64,000 nt of DNA. Origin: Oligoflexus sp. GTDB lineage: Bacteria > Bdellovibrionota_B > Oligoflexia > Oligoflexales > Oligoflexaceae. Both the position numbers and the translations under genes were made by a program. The notes under the pieces were generated by a model. The model saw nothing but the letters and a program-made list of their open reading frames with translations, did not search any database and had not been told where the DNA came from. Shown piece by piece: positions 51,950 to 61,255 of the stretch (its first letter is position 1; every line of letters starts with the position of its first letter). Where the stretch lies: the NCBI RefSeq assembly GCF_035712445.1, contig NZ_DASTAT010000141.1, forward strand, positions 1 through 64,000, read 5' to 3'.

Positions 51950-53227
51950 ATGCACGTGGGCTGGAAAAATCTCTTGAACCAGCAGGATCTGGAGCGGCGT
52001 ATCATCGCCTTCTATACCCTGGGCGCTATTATCATCACGCTGATCTTCAGCGTCATGATCGCGTTTTATGGGGCTCTGGCGCTAGGGCTGGGATTGGTGC
52101 TGACCGCGGGTAACAATCTGCCGGTTTTGTATTTGCTCCGTCGCAAAAAAAATACCCGCATGGCCGCTTATTACCTCATTTCCCAGGGCGCCTTCACCAT
52201 GACTCTGGCCATTGCCTTCGTGGGCGGCGCGGAAGGGCCTGTGACCTACTGGATCGGTATCCTGCCTCTGGCTGGGGGGCTTCTTCTGCGCTTCCGTGGG
52301 ATCGTATTCGGAACGGTTCTGGCCCTGGTCTCGCTTCTGGTGCTGGCTTTACGCGGCTTCATCCCCGGCGTCTATGACGTCCTTATCCCCGATGCCTTCT
52401 ACCTCGTCATATCCCTTTGCTGCTTCACGCTGATGATCAGCTTCATGTCCTATTTCTTTTTGCAAAAGAACGCCATGGTCGTGGCGGATCAGACCCGCAA
52501 GCTCGATAACCTTCTGAACATAGTCACGCATGATATAGCCAATCCTCTGACGCTCATAACAGGGCATGCCGAGCTGCTCCTGGTGCAGGAGGCCAGCCCC
52601 GCGCATACCAATGCTTTGCGCCGCATTGCCCGCGCTTCCGAACTGATCACCGATATCCTGCATAAGGTCCGGCAGATTCAGGCGGCCAAGGCCGGCAAAC
52701 TGAGGATAGAAACCAGTCCCGTGAGCCTGCCCCAGGTTTTCGACAAGCTGCGCTTTGTGTTCGAGGCGCGCCTGGACCTTAAAAAGCAAACCCTGCGCAT
52801 CGACCTGCCCTCTGCTTTGCAGGGCGTGATGGTGCGAGCTGAGCCGGTGATGCTTCTGAACGAAGTGCTGAGCAACCTCGTTTCGAACGCCATAAAATTT
52901 TCACCCGTCGGCAGTATCATTGATGTGGTGGTGACGCGTGCTCATGACTTCATGCGGATCGAGGTGCGGGATCAGGGCATGGGAATTCCCAAAGACCTTA
53001 TGCCGCATATCTTCGACGACTTCCGTTCGACCAGTCGGCCCGGCACCGAAGGCGAGACCGGCACCGGCTTTGGCCTGCCTTTGGCGCGGCATGTCGCGGA
53101 AGCATTCGGCGGCAGTCTTCATGCCACGAGTCGGCAGGGCGATGACGCCCGCGGGGCCAGCGGCACAACTTTCATTCTCATGCTGCCCGTTGCGAGCGAA
53201 GAGCTGCTTTATCCCAAGGCTTCCTGA
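51950..53227 (+). CDS. Membrane histidine kinase
   Basis: 425 residues: about six helices (20-175), a short coiled coil, then HisKA with NIVTHDIANPLTLITGHAE (phosphoacceptor His194) and an HATPase domain with EVLSNLVSNAIKFSP, RDQGMGIPKDL and GTGFGLPLARHV. No periplasmic sensor loop of note, so it probably senses the membrane or an intramembrane cue. The ATG at 51950 has AGAGGA about 7 nt upstream. No response regulator is fused or directly adjacent; stand-alone receivers lie at 48926 and 55603. The end overlaps the convergent deiminase-family gene by 19 bases. Confidence 0.9.
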   Translation: MHVGWKNLLNQQDLERRIIAFYTLGAIIITLIFSVMIAFYGALALGLGLVLTAGNNLPVLYLLRRKKNTRMAAYYLISQGAFTMTLAIAFVGGAEGPVTYWIGILPLAGGLLLRFRGIVFGTVLALVSLLVLALRGFIPGVYDVLIPDAFYLVISLCCFTLMISFMSYFFLQKNAMVVADQTRKLDNLLNIVTHDIANPLTLITGHAELLLVQEASPAHTNALRRIARASELITDILHKVRQIQAAKAGKLRIETSPVSLPQVFDKLRFVFEARLDLKKQTLRIDLPSALQGVMVRAEPVMLLNEVLSNLVSNAIKFSPVGSIIDVVVTRAHDFMRIEVRDQGMGIPKDLMPHIFDDFRSTSRPGTEGETGTGFGLPLARHVAEAFGGSLHATSRQGDDARGASGTTFILMLPVASEELLYPKAS

Positions 53228-54153
53228 GGCCAGCTATTCCAAGGGCTTTGCATCTTCATGCAGAAAACGGATCCCCCGGACTTGATGAATTCATCGGTCG
53301 CGACTTCGATCGGCGTGAAACCATAGCTCCGCAGCATGCGGCAGGTTTCAGTGGAACCTTCCTGCAGGATCACGTGCTGCTGATCAGGGCAGTGCGCATT
53401 GCAGGCAAATCGGGGGGCGTCGGCTTCATGCAGCGGCACTTCGATGATACGCGGGAAGAGGCGTTCCAAAACGCTCCAGCCTTCCTGGGTGAAACCCTCG
53501 CGGCAGGCCAGCACCGTGCGTGCATCCAAAAGACTGAGACAGGTATCGAGATGATAGAACTTGGGATGCTTCAGCTCAAAAAGAACGATGGGCGTTCCCG
53601 TCAGCTCATGGATCGTTTCATAGATGCGCGCATCCGTTCGGAAGCCATAGCCGCCGCATATAAGCCGACGGCCAGGCACCCAAAGCGCGTCCCCCATGCC
53701 TTCAAAAAGAGTCTCGGCCCGACGCGCCGGCAGCGCATGCACGCGAACGCCGAGGCGTTCCAGCTGCGACGCCAGGGACGCGACCTCCAGATGCCGGGTT
53801 TCATCCCACATGTTGCTCAAAATAACGGAAGGCTGTCCGGCCTTGTCCAGGAAGGGAAATGTCTGATTCGCGCAGAAGACCATATCGGGGCATTCGGGGC
53901 GGCAGTCCATGATCGTGGTTTTCAGTCCCAGCTGCTGATAGACGTCGAGCAGTTTCTTCCACTGCTGCCGGGCTCTTTCCTTGTCCACTTTTCGCAGCTC
54001 GCCCTGTTCATCGCGCATGTGAGCATTGATCGCCGCCACCAGATCGAACCCATCGGGCTTCACAAAAAAATGGGATCGGCCCTGAACCATCTCAGGATAC
54101 TGGTCTGCAGGACGCAAGCATCCACCACTGCGATCGATCAAACATCGTTCCAT
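53209..54153 (-). CDS. Pentein-superfamily arginine deiminase/dimethylargininase-like protein
   Basis: 314 residues, cytosolic. Superfamily landmarks: PDMVFCANQTFPF, LFEGMGDALWVPG, KFYHLDTCLSLLD (catalytic His) and the nucleophile in KSGGSVFCMKMQ (about Cys298). Members include dimethylarginine dimethylaminohydrolase, ornithine-forming arginine dihydrolases and amidinotransferases; which reaction applies here is open. The ATG at 54153 is preferred over a TTG six codons upstream. A second, exported superfamily member lies 2.4 kb away (49672). Confidence 0.85.
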   Translation of the reverse strand: MERCLIDRSGGCLRPADQYPEMVQGRSHFFVKPDGFDLVAAINAHMRDEQGELRKVDKERARQQWKKLLDVYQQLGLKTTIMDCRPECPDMVFCANQTFPFLDKAGQPSVILSNMWDETRHLEVASLASQLERLGVRVHALPARRAETLFEGMGDALWVPGRRLICGGYGFRTDARIYETIHELTGTPIVLFELKHPKFYHLDTCLSLLDARTVLACREGFTQEGWSVLERLFPRIIEVPLHEADAPRFACNAHCPDQQHVILQEGSTETCRMLRSYGFTPIEVATDEFIKSGGSVFCMKMQSPWNSWPQEALG

Positions 54154-54324
54154 GGATTCACTCTGTTTCAAATTTAGTTTAACAGCTCTTGGTCTTTATC
54201 CAAAAATTTCGAATATCTTGCAAGAAAATTCAAAATCGCGCCACAAAGGCGTTAACAAGGTCCTCAGAATTTACACACAAGTTCCGAAAAGTAAGAGACG
54301 AACACCCATGAGGTCTGTGTGGTG

Positions 54325-55602
54325 ATGCCCCGATTCCGTCCGATCAAAATCGCGAAATCCCTTCCTGTCATGACTTTGGCGCTTGGCAGCCTTCCGAGCA
54401 TCGCCCGAGCGGATCTGGCAAGACAGCATCAATCCTTTGACCGACTGGTCCTGCCTGGTGGACGCGCGGCCATGCTGGGCGGGGCTTACACGGCGCTTTC
54501 CAATGACCCATCGGGACTTTTCTATAATCCGGCCGGGATCGTGCAGGGAACGCAGAATCAGGTTTCCCTGAACACATGGTCCACCAACCGCAGCGAGGTC
54601 GTCTTCAAGGAAGCCGTGAAGGGTCAGGATTTCACCGAAACCTCGAACACGCTCTTCGGTGGTTTCGCAGGCGGCGTCTTTCACAAAAAATGGATCACGC
54701 TCGGCTATGTGATCGCCACGCTCGACAAGCGCAACATCAATCAGGATGACTATTTTTACGATATTTCCAACGAGGATGGCCAGGCCCGCGACTTCACGCG
54801 GATTCATCAGGAAAGCAATTCCTATGACCTCTTCGGTGCCAGCGTCGCCTTCAGCCTCGGCAAATCCTGGTCGATCGGTCTCGCGAGCTTCTATTATGAT
54901 CGCAGCATCGAAGCCATGGATTATCAGCAGGTGACCTTCAACGGCGGCCAGGTCCTGGTTCAGGAATCCAAGGTCCGCGTGTCCAATCAGGGATTCCATG
55001 GCAATGCCGGCATTCAGTATCGCGGCGACAGCGTCAGCCTCGGTGCCAGCGTGCGGGTCGGGGAGCCGGTGCTGAACAAGGGCAGCCTGAATTTCAATTC
55101 CGTGACGCATGCCGTCGCCAACACCGTGCCTGATGTGGTCAATTACACGAGCGATGACTACGAAGTCGATACCGAGATCATTCCCACCATCTATCGCCTG
55201 GGACTCGCGTTTCATCCGGCCCCTGGTTTTCTGGTCAGTACGGATCTTTCCTATTCCGCTCCGGTCGCGGTGGATAATGGATCACCGGATCGGCTGGGCA
55301 CCTGGAATTATGCCTTGGGTTTGGAAACGGGATTCACCAATTGGCGTTTGATGCTTGGCGTTTTCACCAACAACTCGACCTTCCCCGAGATTCAGGGTGA
55401 TGGCACCAATCAAACTGCACACCTGGATTATTTGGGCAAGACGATTGGCACATCCATCATCACGAAGAGTTTTGATCTGCATCTGGGCTTTGTCAGGCAG
55501 GATGGAAGGGGCACCGCGCAAATCGTGGCGGGTACCACAGCCAATCAAAGGGTGGAAGCGACGACCGAGAACATACTTCTGAGCTGGACCTTCAAGCTTT
55601 AA
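54325..55602 (+). CDS. OmpP1/FadL-like outer-membrane protein
   Basis: About 425 residues. A signal peptide (PVMTLALGSLPSIARADL) is followed by the FadL-type start with GGRAAMLGGAYTALSNDPSGLFYNPAGI, the family's plug motif (DPS..FYNPAG). The rest is alternating amphipathic beta strands ending in LLSWTFKL, with a C-terminal Leu. FadL proteins import fatty acids and other hydrophobic compounds. Two GTG codons precede the ATG at 54325, so the start may be up to two codons earlier. Confidence 0.88.
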   Translation: MPRFRPIKIAKSLPVMTLALGSLPSIARADLARQHQSFDRLVLPGGRAAMLGGAYTALSNDPSGLFYNPAGIVQGTQNQVSLNTWSTNRSEVVFKEAVKGQDFTETSNTLFGGFAGGVFHKKWITLGYVIATLDKRNINQDDYFYDISNEDGQARDFTRIHQESNSYDLFGASVAFSLGKSWSIGLASFYYDRSIEAMDYQQVTFNGGQVLVQESKVRVSNQGFHGNAGIQYRGDSVSLGASVRVGEPVLNKGSLNFNSVTHAVANTVPDVVNYTSDDYEVDTEIIPTIYRLGLAFHPAPGFLVSTDLSYSAPVAVDNGSPDRLGTWNYALGLETGFTNWRLMLGVFTNNSTFPEIQGDGTNQTAHLDYLGKTIGTSIITKSFDLHLGFVRQDGRGTAQIVAGTTANQRVEATTENILLSWTFKL

Positions 55603-56073
55603 TCAAGCCTTCGCGGCCGTTTTCGGCAGCATCACGGCCTGGGCCATGTGCTCTTTGATCTTTTGGATGAGAAGAATCCGATTGATAGGCTTGCAAACAA
55701 AATCATCACAGCCGACTTTCAGGCAACGCTCCAGATTCTCTTTGCGCGTGTGGGCCGTCACAGCCAGGATGGGATTTTTAAAGCCCGAGTTCCGCAGACG
55801 CGTCGTGGCTTCGTAACCATCCATCTCGGGCATCTGGATATCCATTAAAATCACGTTGAAATCGCCCTTCAGACCCTTTTCAACACCTTCCACTCCATTG
55901 CAGGCCAGTTCCACTTCCGCTTCGACCAGAGCCAGCATACGCACCACCAATTCGCGATTATCGGGCGCATCGTCCACAAAGAGAACTTTGACGCCTTTCA
56001 GATTCAGCAGGCTCTGGTCAGAAGCGGCCATGCGTGCCGGACGTCGGTTGCTTTCATCCTGGAGTGCTTTCAT
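55603..56073 (-). CDS. Stand-alone response regulator
   Basis: 156 residues with a ~27-residue N-terminal extension and one receiver domain: VLFVDDAPDN, VILMDIQMPEMDG (phosphoacceptor Asp), LAVTAHT and VCKPINR (Lys). It resembles the detached receiver of hybrid kinases rather than a transcription regulator. The ATG at 56073 has GGGAG upstream; a longer reading to 56154 is not supported. It converges on the FadL-like gene. The partner is unknown. Confidence 0.85.
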   Translation of the reverse strand: MKALQDESNRRPARMAASDQSLLNLKGVKVLFVDDAPDNRELVVRMLALVEAEVELACNGVEGVEKGLKGDFNVILMDIQMPEMDGYEATTRLRNSGFKNPILAVTAHTRKENLERCLKVGCDDFVCKPINRILLIQKIKEHMAQAVMLPKTAAKA

Positions 56074-56572
56074 ATCCGTCTCTCCCGGGTCCTGGAACCC
56101 ATCAAACACCGAATCCCAACAAAATCTCGTCTGCTGGGCAGCAGACGTTCGCACACAAGGTTAAGGAAGTGTACGACTGCCAGCACACTTCGTCCAGGTT
56201 CCAATCCCAGCAATCGAATCCTGGCCAGGCGACCAGGTGTTGATGCGTGAGGGCGGCCTGCAGGCGTCCAGCTTCTAAAAAAAATGGCGTCTGTCTTTGC
56301 ATTGATCATTCAAGATATTTCACGACTGATCAACCAGCATTTTGCTTTATGCGATCTTCGCAATCGCTTGCATCTCAGCAAAGCCCAGAAAATTTCCGAG
56401 CGTGCGCGTCTCTCGTGACTCCTGGGAGTCAGAGTTAACAGCAGACAAAATGCTTGGTCTCTGCACGCAATTTAAGACTTTTCCTCGCGCCTGCCAATTC
56501 TCTTTTTCAAAGCGGAGGATTCCCATGGAAAGGCAGGCCCAGCTGCAGATTTTTACGGATGAATCGGGCGTT
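56074..56572. other. Gene-free stretch
   Basis: No convincing gene on either strand. The left end probably holds the response-regulator promoter (minus strand). Short open frames here lack ribosome sites or protein-like composition. The only exception is a 23-codon frame at 56525 with a good GGAGG site; it ends inside a terminator and is listed as rejected. Confidence 0.5.
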
Positions 56573-56594
56573 AAAAAAGGGGCCGAAGCCCCTT
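56573..56594 (-). terminator. UUCG-type terminator on the minus strand
   Basis: Reading leftward: AAGGGGC-TTCG-GCCCCTT followed by a run of Ts (six in all, partly in the stem). A strong intrinsic terminator that would stop parC transcripts. It closely resembles the hairpin next to the parC stop (56829-56842) and belongs to the duplicated 3' segment. Confidence 0.8.
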
Positions 56595-56745
56595 AAAGGA
56601 TCATCTACAAAACTGATCGCGTCATCGGCTCAGCTGGAATTCGCTGCCATCATCCCTTCTTTCGCCTTGAGCCGACGTAAGCAATAAAAGTTCATCGTGA
56701 TAACATCAACTGACCATGTTGAGTATCTCGGGTGCGCTGAGCTTT
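56590..56745 (-). pseudogene. Degenerate copy of the parC 3' region
   Basis: The plus-strand sequence from about 56592 shares long matches with parC at about 56987-57150, for example CTCAGCTGGAA followed one base later by TCGCTGCCATCA. In the minus-strand reading it keeps the peptide DDGSEFQLS found in parC (GDGSEFQLSE) but has two in-frame stops within the next ten codons. An internal ~140-bp deletion joins the GATGATCCTTT position directly to the terminator hairpin. It lies 105 bp beyond the intact parC stop. Clearly non-functional. Confidence 0.7.
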
Positions 56746-56828
56746 TCTCAGCTTGAAGGTCCCGTCTCAGCTCCTAGGAATCCGCGCCTCGCATGAGACG
56801 GGCTCAGCTCGCTTCCACGCACTTTCTT

Positions 56829-56850
56829 GGGGCCGCAGCCCCATCTTTTT
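56829..56850 (+). terminator. Hairpin at the parC stop, T-tract on the plus strand
   Basis: GGGGC-CGCA-GCCCC (56829-56842) followed by ATCTTTTT on the plus strand. Placed directly after the parC stop but with the T-run on the opposite strand, it would block antisense transcription into parC. The parC transcript itself probably ends at 56573-56594. Confidence 0.45.
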
Positions 56851-59267
56851 CAAGTCAAAAGCATAACAGCATCAAGCCCAGGTCGCGCGATACGCGTGGG
56901 AGAAGCGTGAGCGGCCTTGCAGGACGCCCAATCCGAAAGAGCGATGATTTCAGGTGGACCCTGCTCGCCCTTGAACGTCAAACGGATCAAAGGATCATCC
57001 GCGAAACTGAGACCGACGATGCTGTGATCGCGCAATTCGCTCAGCTGGAACTCGCTGCCATCACCCCAATCCTCTGTTTTCAGACGACGAACGAGTATGA
57101 GTTCATCGCTGCGACGTCGACTGATCACACTCAGGACAGCATCCTGCGGCAAAGGCAAACAACTATGGAGGGGACCCGGAAGTTTTTGCAAGAACGAAGC
57201 GGTAAACACCCGCAGATGACCTTCCTGCGTCACAGCCAGAAGCCGGGTATCGGCCGCAAACGCGCCGATGGCTTTCCCTCCAACATTCTCACCTAGCTTC
57301 TGGGTTTTGGCATCATAACTGAGCTGCAGGGTGAGCTTGGGTGTCTGCGCTCGGGCCACCGACTTGACCGCACGGAGAGTCAGGACGCGACCGCGACTGT
57401 TGCGAGTTTCGCTGGGTAGTTTGCCCAGGTTGTAAAGCAAAGGCTGTTTTTCCGTGCTCAGGCTTACTTCCACAAAGGCATCCGCTCCTTCCGGCCAGAT
57501 CTGAGCAAACAGCACCGAATGGATGCCCTTGGCCAGCTCATAGCTCTTATCCCGCGACCAGCCGCTCAAGCGCACAGCCTTGGCGAGCACAGGGCCATCC
57601 TCCTGCTCGCGATAGACGATGTGCAGCACATTGGTGCCGCTGGTCGGTGGCAGGATGCTGACAAAGAAAAGATCTTCGCCCACGAAACTCTTATCGCTGA
57701 CCTTGACCAGCATCCCCTGTCCATTCCGCCGAACAGCCAGAACCTCATCCAGGTCCGAGCAATCGGTCAGGAACTCGTCTTTTTTCAGGCCGGTTCCCAG
57801 GAAACCTTCCTGACGATTGACGTAGAGCTTCTGGTTCGCAAGAACCACTTCACGCGCGCTGACTTCACCAAAGGTGGCGATTTCCGTGCGACGCTTCAGG
57901 TTTTTGCCGAAGCGCTGCTTCAGCGATTTGTACCAGCTGATGGTATAGGCGGTGAGCTGCTTCAGATGCGCTTCGGCTTCCTTCAGCTCGGTCTGGAGTT
58001 TATCCAGGACTTTATTCGCCTGCTCGGTATCGTATTTGGTCAAACGCTTGAAGCGGATTTCCAAAAGCGCTTCCAGATCATCATCGGTGACCGGGGTGAC
58101 GATCGCTTTCAGATGCGGTTTGAAAGCCTTCTGCAGGATGGGCAGGGCCTCTTCCCAGGACGTCGCGCCTTCAAGCTTTCTATAGATCTTCTGCTCGATG
58201 AAAAGCTGCTCCAGGGTCGCCTTATGAATCCTTTTCAAAAGCGTATCGCGGGTCAGCTCCAGCTCGCGCTTCAGGAGTTCGCGGGTGCGTTCCACCGAAT
58301 CGACGAGCAGATCGCGCGTGCTTAAAAACGCGGGCTTTTCATCCTGGATCACGCAGCAGTTCACCGAAATGCTGATTTCACAGTCGGTGAAGGCATAAAG
58401 CGCTTCCAAAGTCTGCTCGGCCGAGACGCCGGTCGGCAGATGCACGCGGATATCGACTTCATGCCCCGTGTTGTCCTCGACGCGCTTGATCTTGATCTTG
58501 CTCTTGTCATGCGCGGCCAGGATGGATTCGATCAAACTCACCGTCGTCGTGCCGAAAGGCAGATCGCTGATCTGCAGCGTCCGGGCATCGACGATGCGAA
58601 TCCGCGCACGAACCCGCACGCGACCGCCGCGACGACCTTCCGAATAGCCGCTGAAATCGGCCAGGCCACCCGAGGGGAAGTCCGGCATCAGAGTCCAGGG
58701 TTTATTCTGCAAATGCAGCACAGCCACATCGCAAAGCTCCGCGAAATTATGCGGCAGGATCTTGGTCTGAAGTCCAACCGCGATCCCTTCCACACCCAAA
58801 GCCAAAAGCAGCGGGAATTTCACCGGCAGATGCACAGGCTCCCGGTTGCGCCCATCATAAGACGCCTGCCACTCGGTCAGGTCCTCGTGAAAGAGAATTT
58901 CCTTTCCAAGGGCCGAAAGGCGCGCTTCGATATAACGTGGAGCCGCTGCGCGGTCGCCGGTGAAGATGTTGCCCCAGTTACCCTGCATATCAATCAAAAG
59001 ATCTTTTTGCGCGATCTTGACCAGCGCGTCCTCGATCGCCATATCACCATGCGGGTGATAGCGCATCGTGTGGCCGATAACGTTGGCGGCTTTGTTCAAG
59101 CGACCGTCATCCAATTCCCAAAGCGCATAGAGGATGCGCCTTTGCACGGGTTTCAGACCGTCCTTGATGTGCGGCACCGCCCGATCCAAAATCACATACG
59201 AGGCGTAGTCCAAAAACCAGGACTCGTATAAATCTTCCACATGGGCTGGGCCCGTTTCCGTTCTCAT
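56850..59267 (-). CDS. parC: DNA topoisomerase IV subunit A
   Basis: The DNA-cleaving subunit of a type IIA topoisomerase that decatenates chromosomes. 805 residues. The breakage-reunion domain begins at about 20 (DYASYVILDRAVPHIKDGLKPVQRRIL), includes MRYHPHGDMAIEDA, and has the catalytic Tyr112 in AAAPRYIEARLSA. A coiled-coil segment lies near 400-430 (LQTELKEAEAHLKQL), then a divergent C-terminal beta-propeller. No GyrA box is seen, which with the parE-parC order favours Topo IV over gyrase. The start overlaps the parE stop (ATGA). A decayed copy of its 3' end lies downstream. Confidence 0.93.
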   Translation of the reverse strand: MRTETGPAHVEDLYESWFLDYASYVILDRAVPHIKDGLKPVQRRILYALWELDDGRLNKAANVIGHTMRYHPHGDMAIEDALVKIAQKDLLIDMQGNWGNIFTGDRAAAPRYIEARLSALGKEILFHEDLTEWQASYDGRNREPVHLPVKFPLLLALGVEGIAVGLQTKILPHNFAELCDVAVLHLQNKPWTLMPDFPSGGLADFSGYSEGRRGGRVRVRARIRIVDARTLQISDLPFGTTTVSLIESILAAHDKSKIKIKRVEDNTGHEVDIRVHLPTGVSAEQTLEALYAFTDCEISISVNCCVIQDEKPAFLSTRDLLVDSVERTRELLKRELELTRDTLLKRIHKATLEQLFIEQKIYRKLEGATSWEEALPILQKAFKPHLKAIVTPVTDDDLEALLEIRFKRLTKYDTEQANKVLDKLQTELKEAEAHLKQLTAYTISWYKSLKQRFGKNLKRRTEIATFGEVSAREVVLANQKLYVNRQEGFLGTGLKKDEFLTDCSDLDEVLAVRRNGQGMLVKVSDKSFVGEDLFFVSILPPTSGTNVLHIVYREQEDGPVLAKAVRLSGWSRDKSYELAKGIHSVLFAQIWPEGADAFVEVSLSTEKQPLLYNLGKLPSETRNSRGRVLTLRAVKSVARAQTPKLTLQLSYDAKTQKLGENVGGKAIGAFAADTRLLAVTQEGHLRVFTASFLQKLPGPLHSCLPLPQDAVLSVISRRRSDELILVRRLKTEDWGDGSEFQLSELRDHSIVGLSFADDPLIRLTFKGEQGPPEIIALSDWASCKAAHASPTRIARPGLDAVMLLT

Positions 59268-61117
59268 TCAGCTTGCTCCAGAACGCTCAGAGGTTCTTCC
59301 GTACGCAGATTGTCGATGATGAAGCGCTGGCGCTCCTGTGTGTTTTTTCCCATGAAGTAGCTCAGGATTTCCTGGATCGCCGCCTTCTGCGAAAGACGGA
59401 CGGGCTCCAGCCGCATTTCCGAGCCGATGAACTGGCCGAACTCATCCGGCGAGATTTCACCAAGGCCTTTGAAACGCGTGATTTCAGACTTGGCGCCCAA
59501 TGCCTGAAGGGCCTTGTTCTTTTCCTTCTCATCATAGCAGTAGCGCAGGGCCTTCGGCGTGCGCACGCGGAAGAGCGGCGTTTTCAGGATGAAAAGATGT
59601 CCGGCCTTCACCAGTTCGGGAAAGAACTGGAGGAAGAAGGTCATCAGAAGAAGACGGATATGCATCCCGTCGACGTCGGCATCGGTGGCGAGCACGATGC
59701 GCTGATAACGGAGATTCTCGATGCCGTCCTCGATATCAAGGGCGTGCTGCAGAAGGTTGAACTCTTCATTCTCATAAACGACTTTTTTGGTCATCCCAAA
59801 GCAGTTGAGCGGTTTGCCGCGCAGACTGAAGACAGCCTGGAGTTTCACATCCCGCGCCTTCGTCAAGGACCCGCTGGCCGAATCACCCTCGGTGATGAAG
59901 AGCGTCGACAGCTGGGCATCGGCATCGCGGCTCAGGCGATGCGTGCGGCAATCCCGCAGTTTTTTGTTGAAGACGTTGGCCTTCTTCGCCCGTTCATTGG
60001 CGAGCTTTTTGATCCCCTGCATCTCTTTGCGTTCCCGCTCGGACTGCAGGATTTTTTTCTGCAGGGCCTGCGCGGTTTCGGAATTCATATGCAGGTAATT
60101 GTCGAGCTGCGTGCGCAGGAAGTCGATGATCCAGGACTTCAGACTCGGTCCGTCGTCACCAAGGGTCTGCGAACCCAGTTTGGTTTTGGTCTGCGATTCG
60201 AAGACCGGATTGTCGATGCGGATGGCGATCGACGCGATCAAACCACCGCGGACATCGGCCGCGTCGTAATCCTTTTTATAGAATTCGCGCACCGCACGCA
60301 CGAGACCCTCGCGCAGGGCCGCCTGATGCGTTCCGCCCATCGTCGTATGCTGGCCGTTGACGAAGGAATAGTGCTCCTCGCCATACTGCTCGCCGTGGCT
60401 CAGGGCCACTTCGATGTCGGGCCCACGCAACTGAATGATGGGATAACGGAGTTCCACGAGCGCGGTTTTCTGCTTCAGAAGATCCAGGAGACCGTCCTTC
60501 GACGCGAAAACCTGGCCATTCAAAACGACCTCAAGCCCCCCGTTCAACCAGGCGTAGTTCCAGAGCATCTGCTCCACAATTTCGCGGTCAAACGCGTAGT
60601 TTTTGAAGATCGTGCTGTCCGGCCGAAAGAACACCTCGGTTCCATCCGGTGCCTTCGGGTCTTTGAACTTCTCTTCCTTCACCAAAACGCCGCGGGAAAA
60701 GGTTGCTTTGACACCTTCGCCCTGCCGTCTTGAAGCGATCCAAAATTCTTCAGACAGCGCATTCACAGCCTTGGTACCGACTCCGTTGAGTCCCACGGAT
60801 TTTTTGAAGGCACCCGAGCCATACTTTCCACCTGTGTTGATTTGCGAGACACAGGCCACGACCTTGCCCAAAGGGATACCGCGACCAAAGTCACGAATCC
60901 GCACGCCGTCAGGCTCCAGATGGATTTCAATCCGGCTGCCTGCCCCCATAACGTGCTCATCGACGCAGTTATCGACGACCTCTTTGAGCAGGATATAAAT
61001 GCCATCATCGCTCTGACTGCCATCGCCTAATTTCCCGATATACATGCCTGGGCGCAGGCGGATATGATCCTTCCAATCGAGTGATTGGATATGTTCTTCG
61101 CTATAGTCCTGCTCCAT
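59264..61117 (-). CDS. parE: DNA topoisomerase IV subunit B
   Basis: ATPase subunit, 617 residues. The GHKL site has LKEVVDNCVDEHVMG (about 46), RDFGRGIPLGK and NGVGTKAVNALSEEF. The Toprim domain starts near FITEGDSASGSLTKARD (about 410, catalytic Glu), with PLNCFGMTKK and DADVDGMHIRLLL (the metal-binding Asp set) following. The length matches ParE rather than the ~800-residue GyrB. Start at 61117 with GAGGAAATGA in front. It forms an operon with parC. Together with top6BA it gives this genome region two type II topoisomerase systems. Confidence 0.94.
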   Translation of the reverse strand: MEQDYSEEHIQSLDWKDHIRLRPGMYIGKLGDGSQSDDGIYILLKEVVDNCVDEHVMGAGSRIEIHLEPDGVRIRDFGRGIPLGKVVACVSQINTGGKYGSGAFKKSVGLNGVGTKAVNALSEEFWIASRRQGEGVKATFSRGVLVKEEKFKDPKAPDGTEVFFRPDSTIFKNYAFDREIVEQMLWNYAWLNGGLEVVLNGQVFASKDGLLDLLKQKTALVELRYPIIQLRGPDIEVALSHGEQYGEEHYSFVNGQHTTMGGTHQAALREGLVRAVREFYKKDYDAADVRGGLIASIAIRIDNPVFESQTKTKLGSQTLGDDGPSLKSWIIDFLRTQLDNYLHMNSETAQALQKKILQSERERKEMQGIKKLANERAKKANVFNKKLRDCRTHRLSRDADAQLSTLFITEGDSASGSLTKARDVKLQAVFSLRGKPLNCFGMTKKVVYENEEFNLLQHALDIEDGIENLRYQRIVLATDADVDGMHIRLLLMTFFLQFFPELVKAGHLFILKTPLFRVRTPKALRYCYDEKEKNKALQALGAKSEITRFKGLGEISPDEFGQFIGSEMRLEPVRLSQKAAIQEILSYFMGKNTQERQRFIIDNLRTEEPLSVLEQAE

Positions 61118-61201
61118 TCATTTCCTCGTCTCAGGTCCACACACTACAATAAATAGTGCAAAGCATGACCCGATGCGAGGCGGCGTGTCCAGGAAAAAAG
61201 C

Positions 61202-61225
61202 AAAAAGCCGGGCATTTTGCCCGGC
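61202..61225 (-). terminator. Terminator of the CxxCH lipoprotein gene
   Basis: Minus-strand stem AAGCCGGGCA-AAA-TGCCCGGCTT running into TTTG, about 30 nt past the stop at 61256. Also isolates the parE promoter region from readthrough. Confidence 0.75.
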
Positions 61226-61255
61226 TTCTGTGTTTATTCTTGCTTTTCGATCAGC

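Noticed and set aside
56525..56596. 23-codon frame with a good GGAGG site
   Set aside because: It ends inside the parC terminator hairpin, is very short, and has no recognisable sequence; probably chance.
59273..60733. 486-codon plus-strand frame opposite parE
   Set aside because: Same reason: a shadow of a conserved topoisomerase gene, with no start signal or recognisable motif.
56850..61117. parE-parC considered as gyrB-gyrA
   Set aside because: The B subunit is too short for GyrB of most Gram-negatives, no GyrA box is visible and the operon order fits Topo IV. Comparison with the rest of the genome would settle it.
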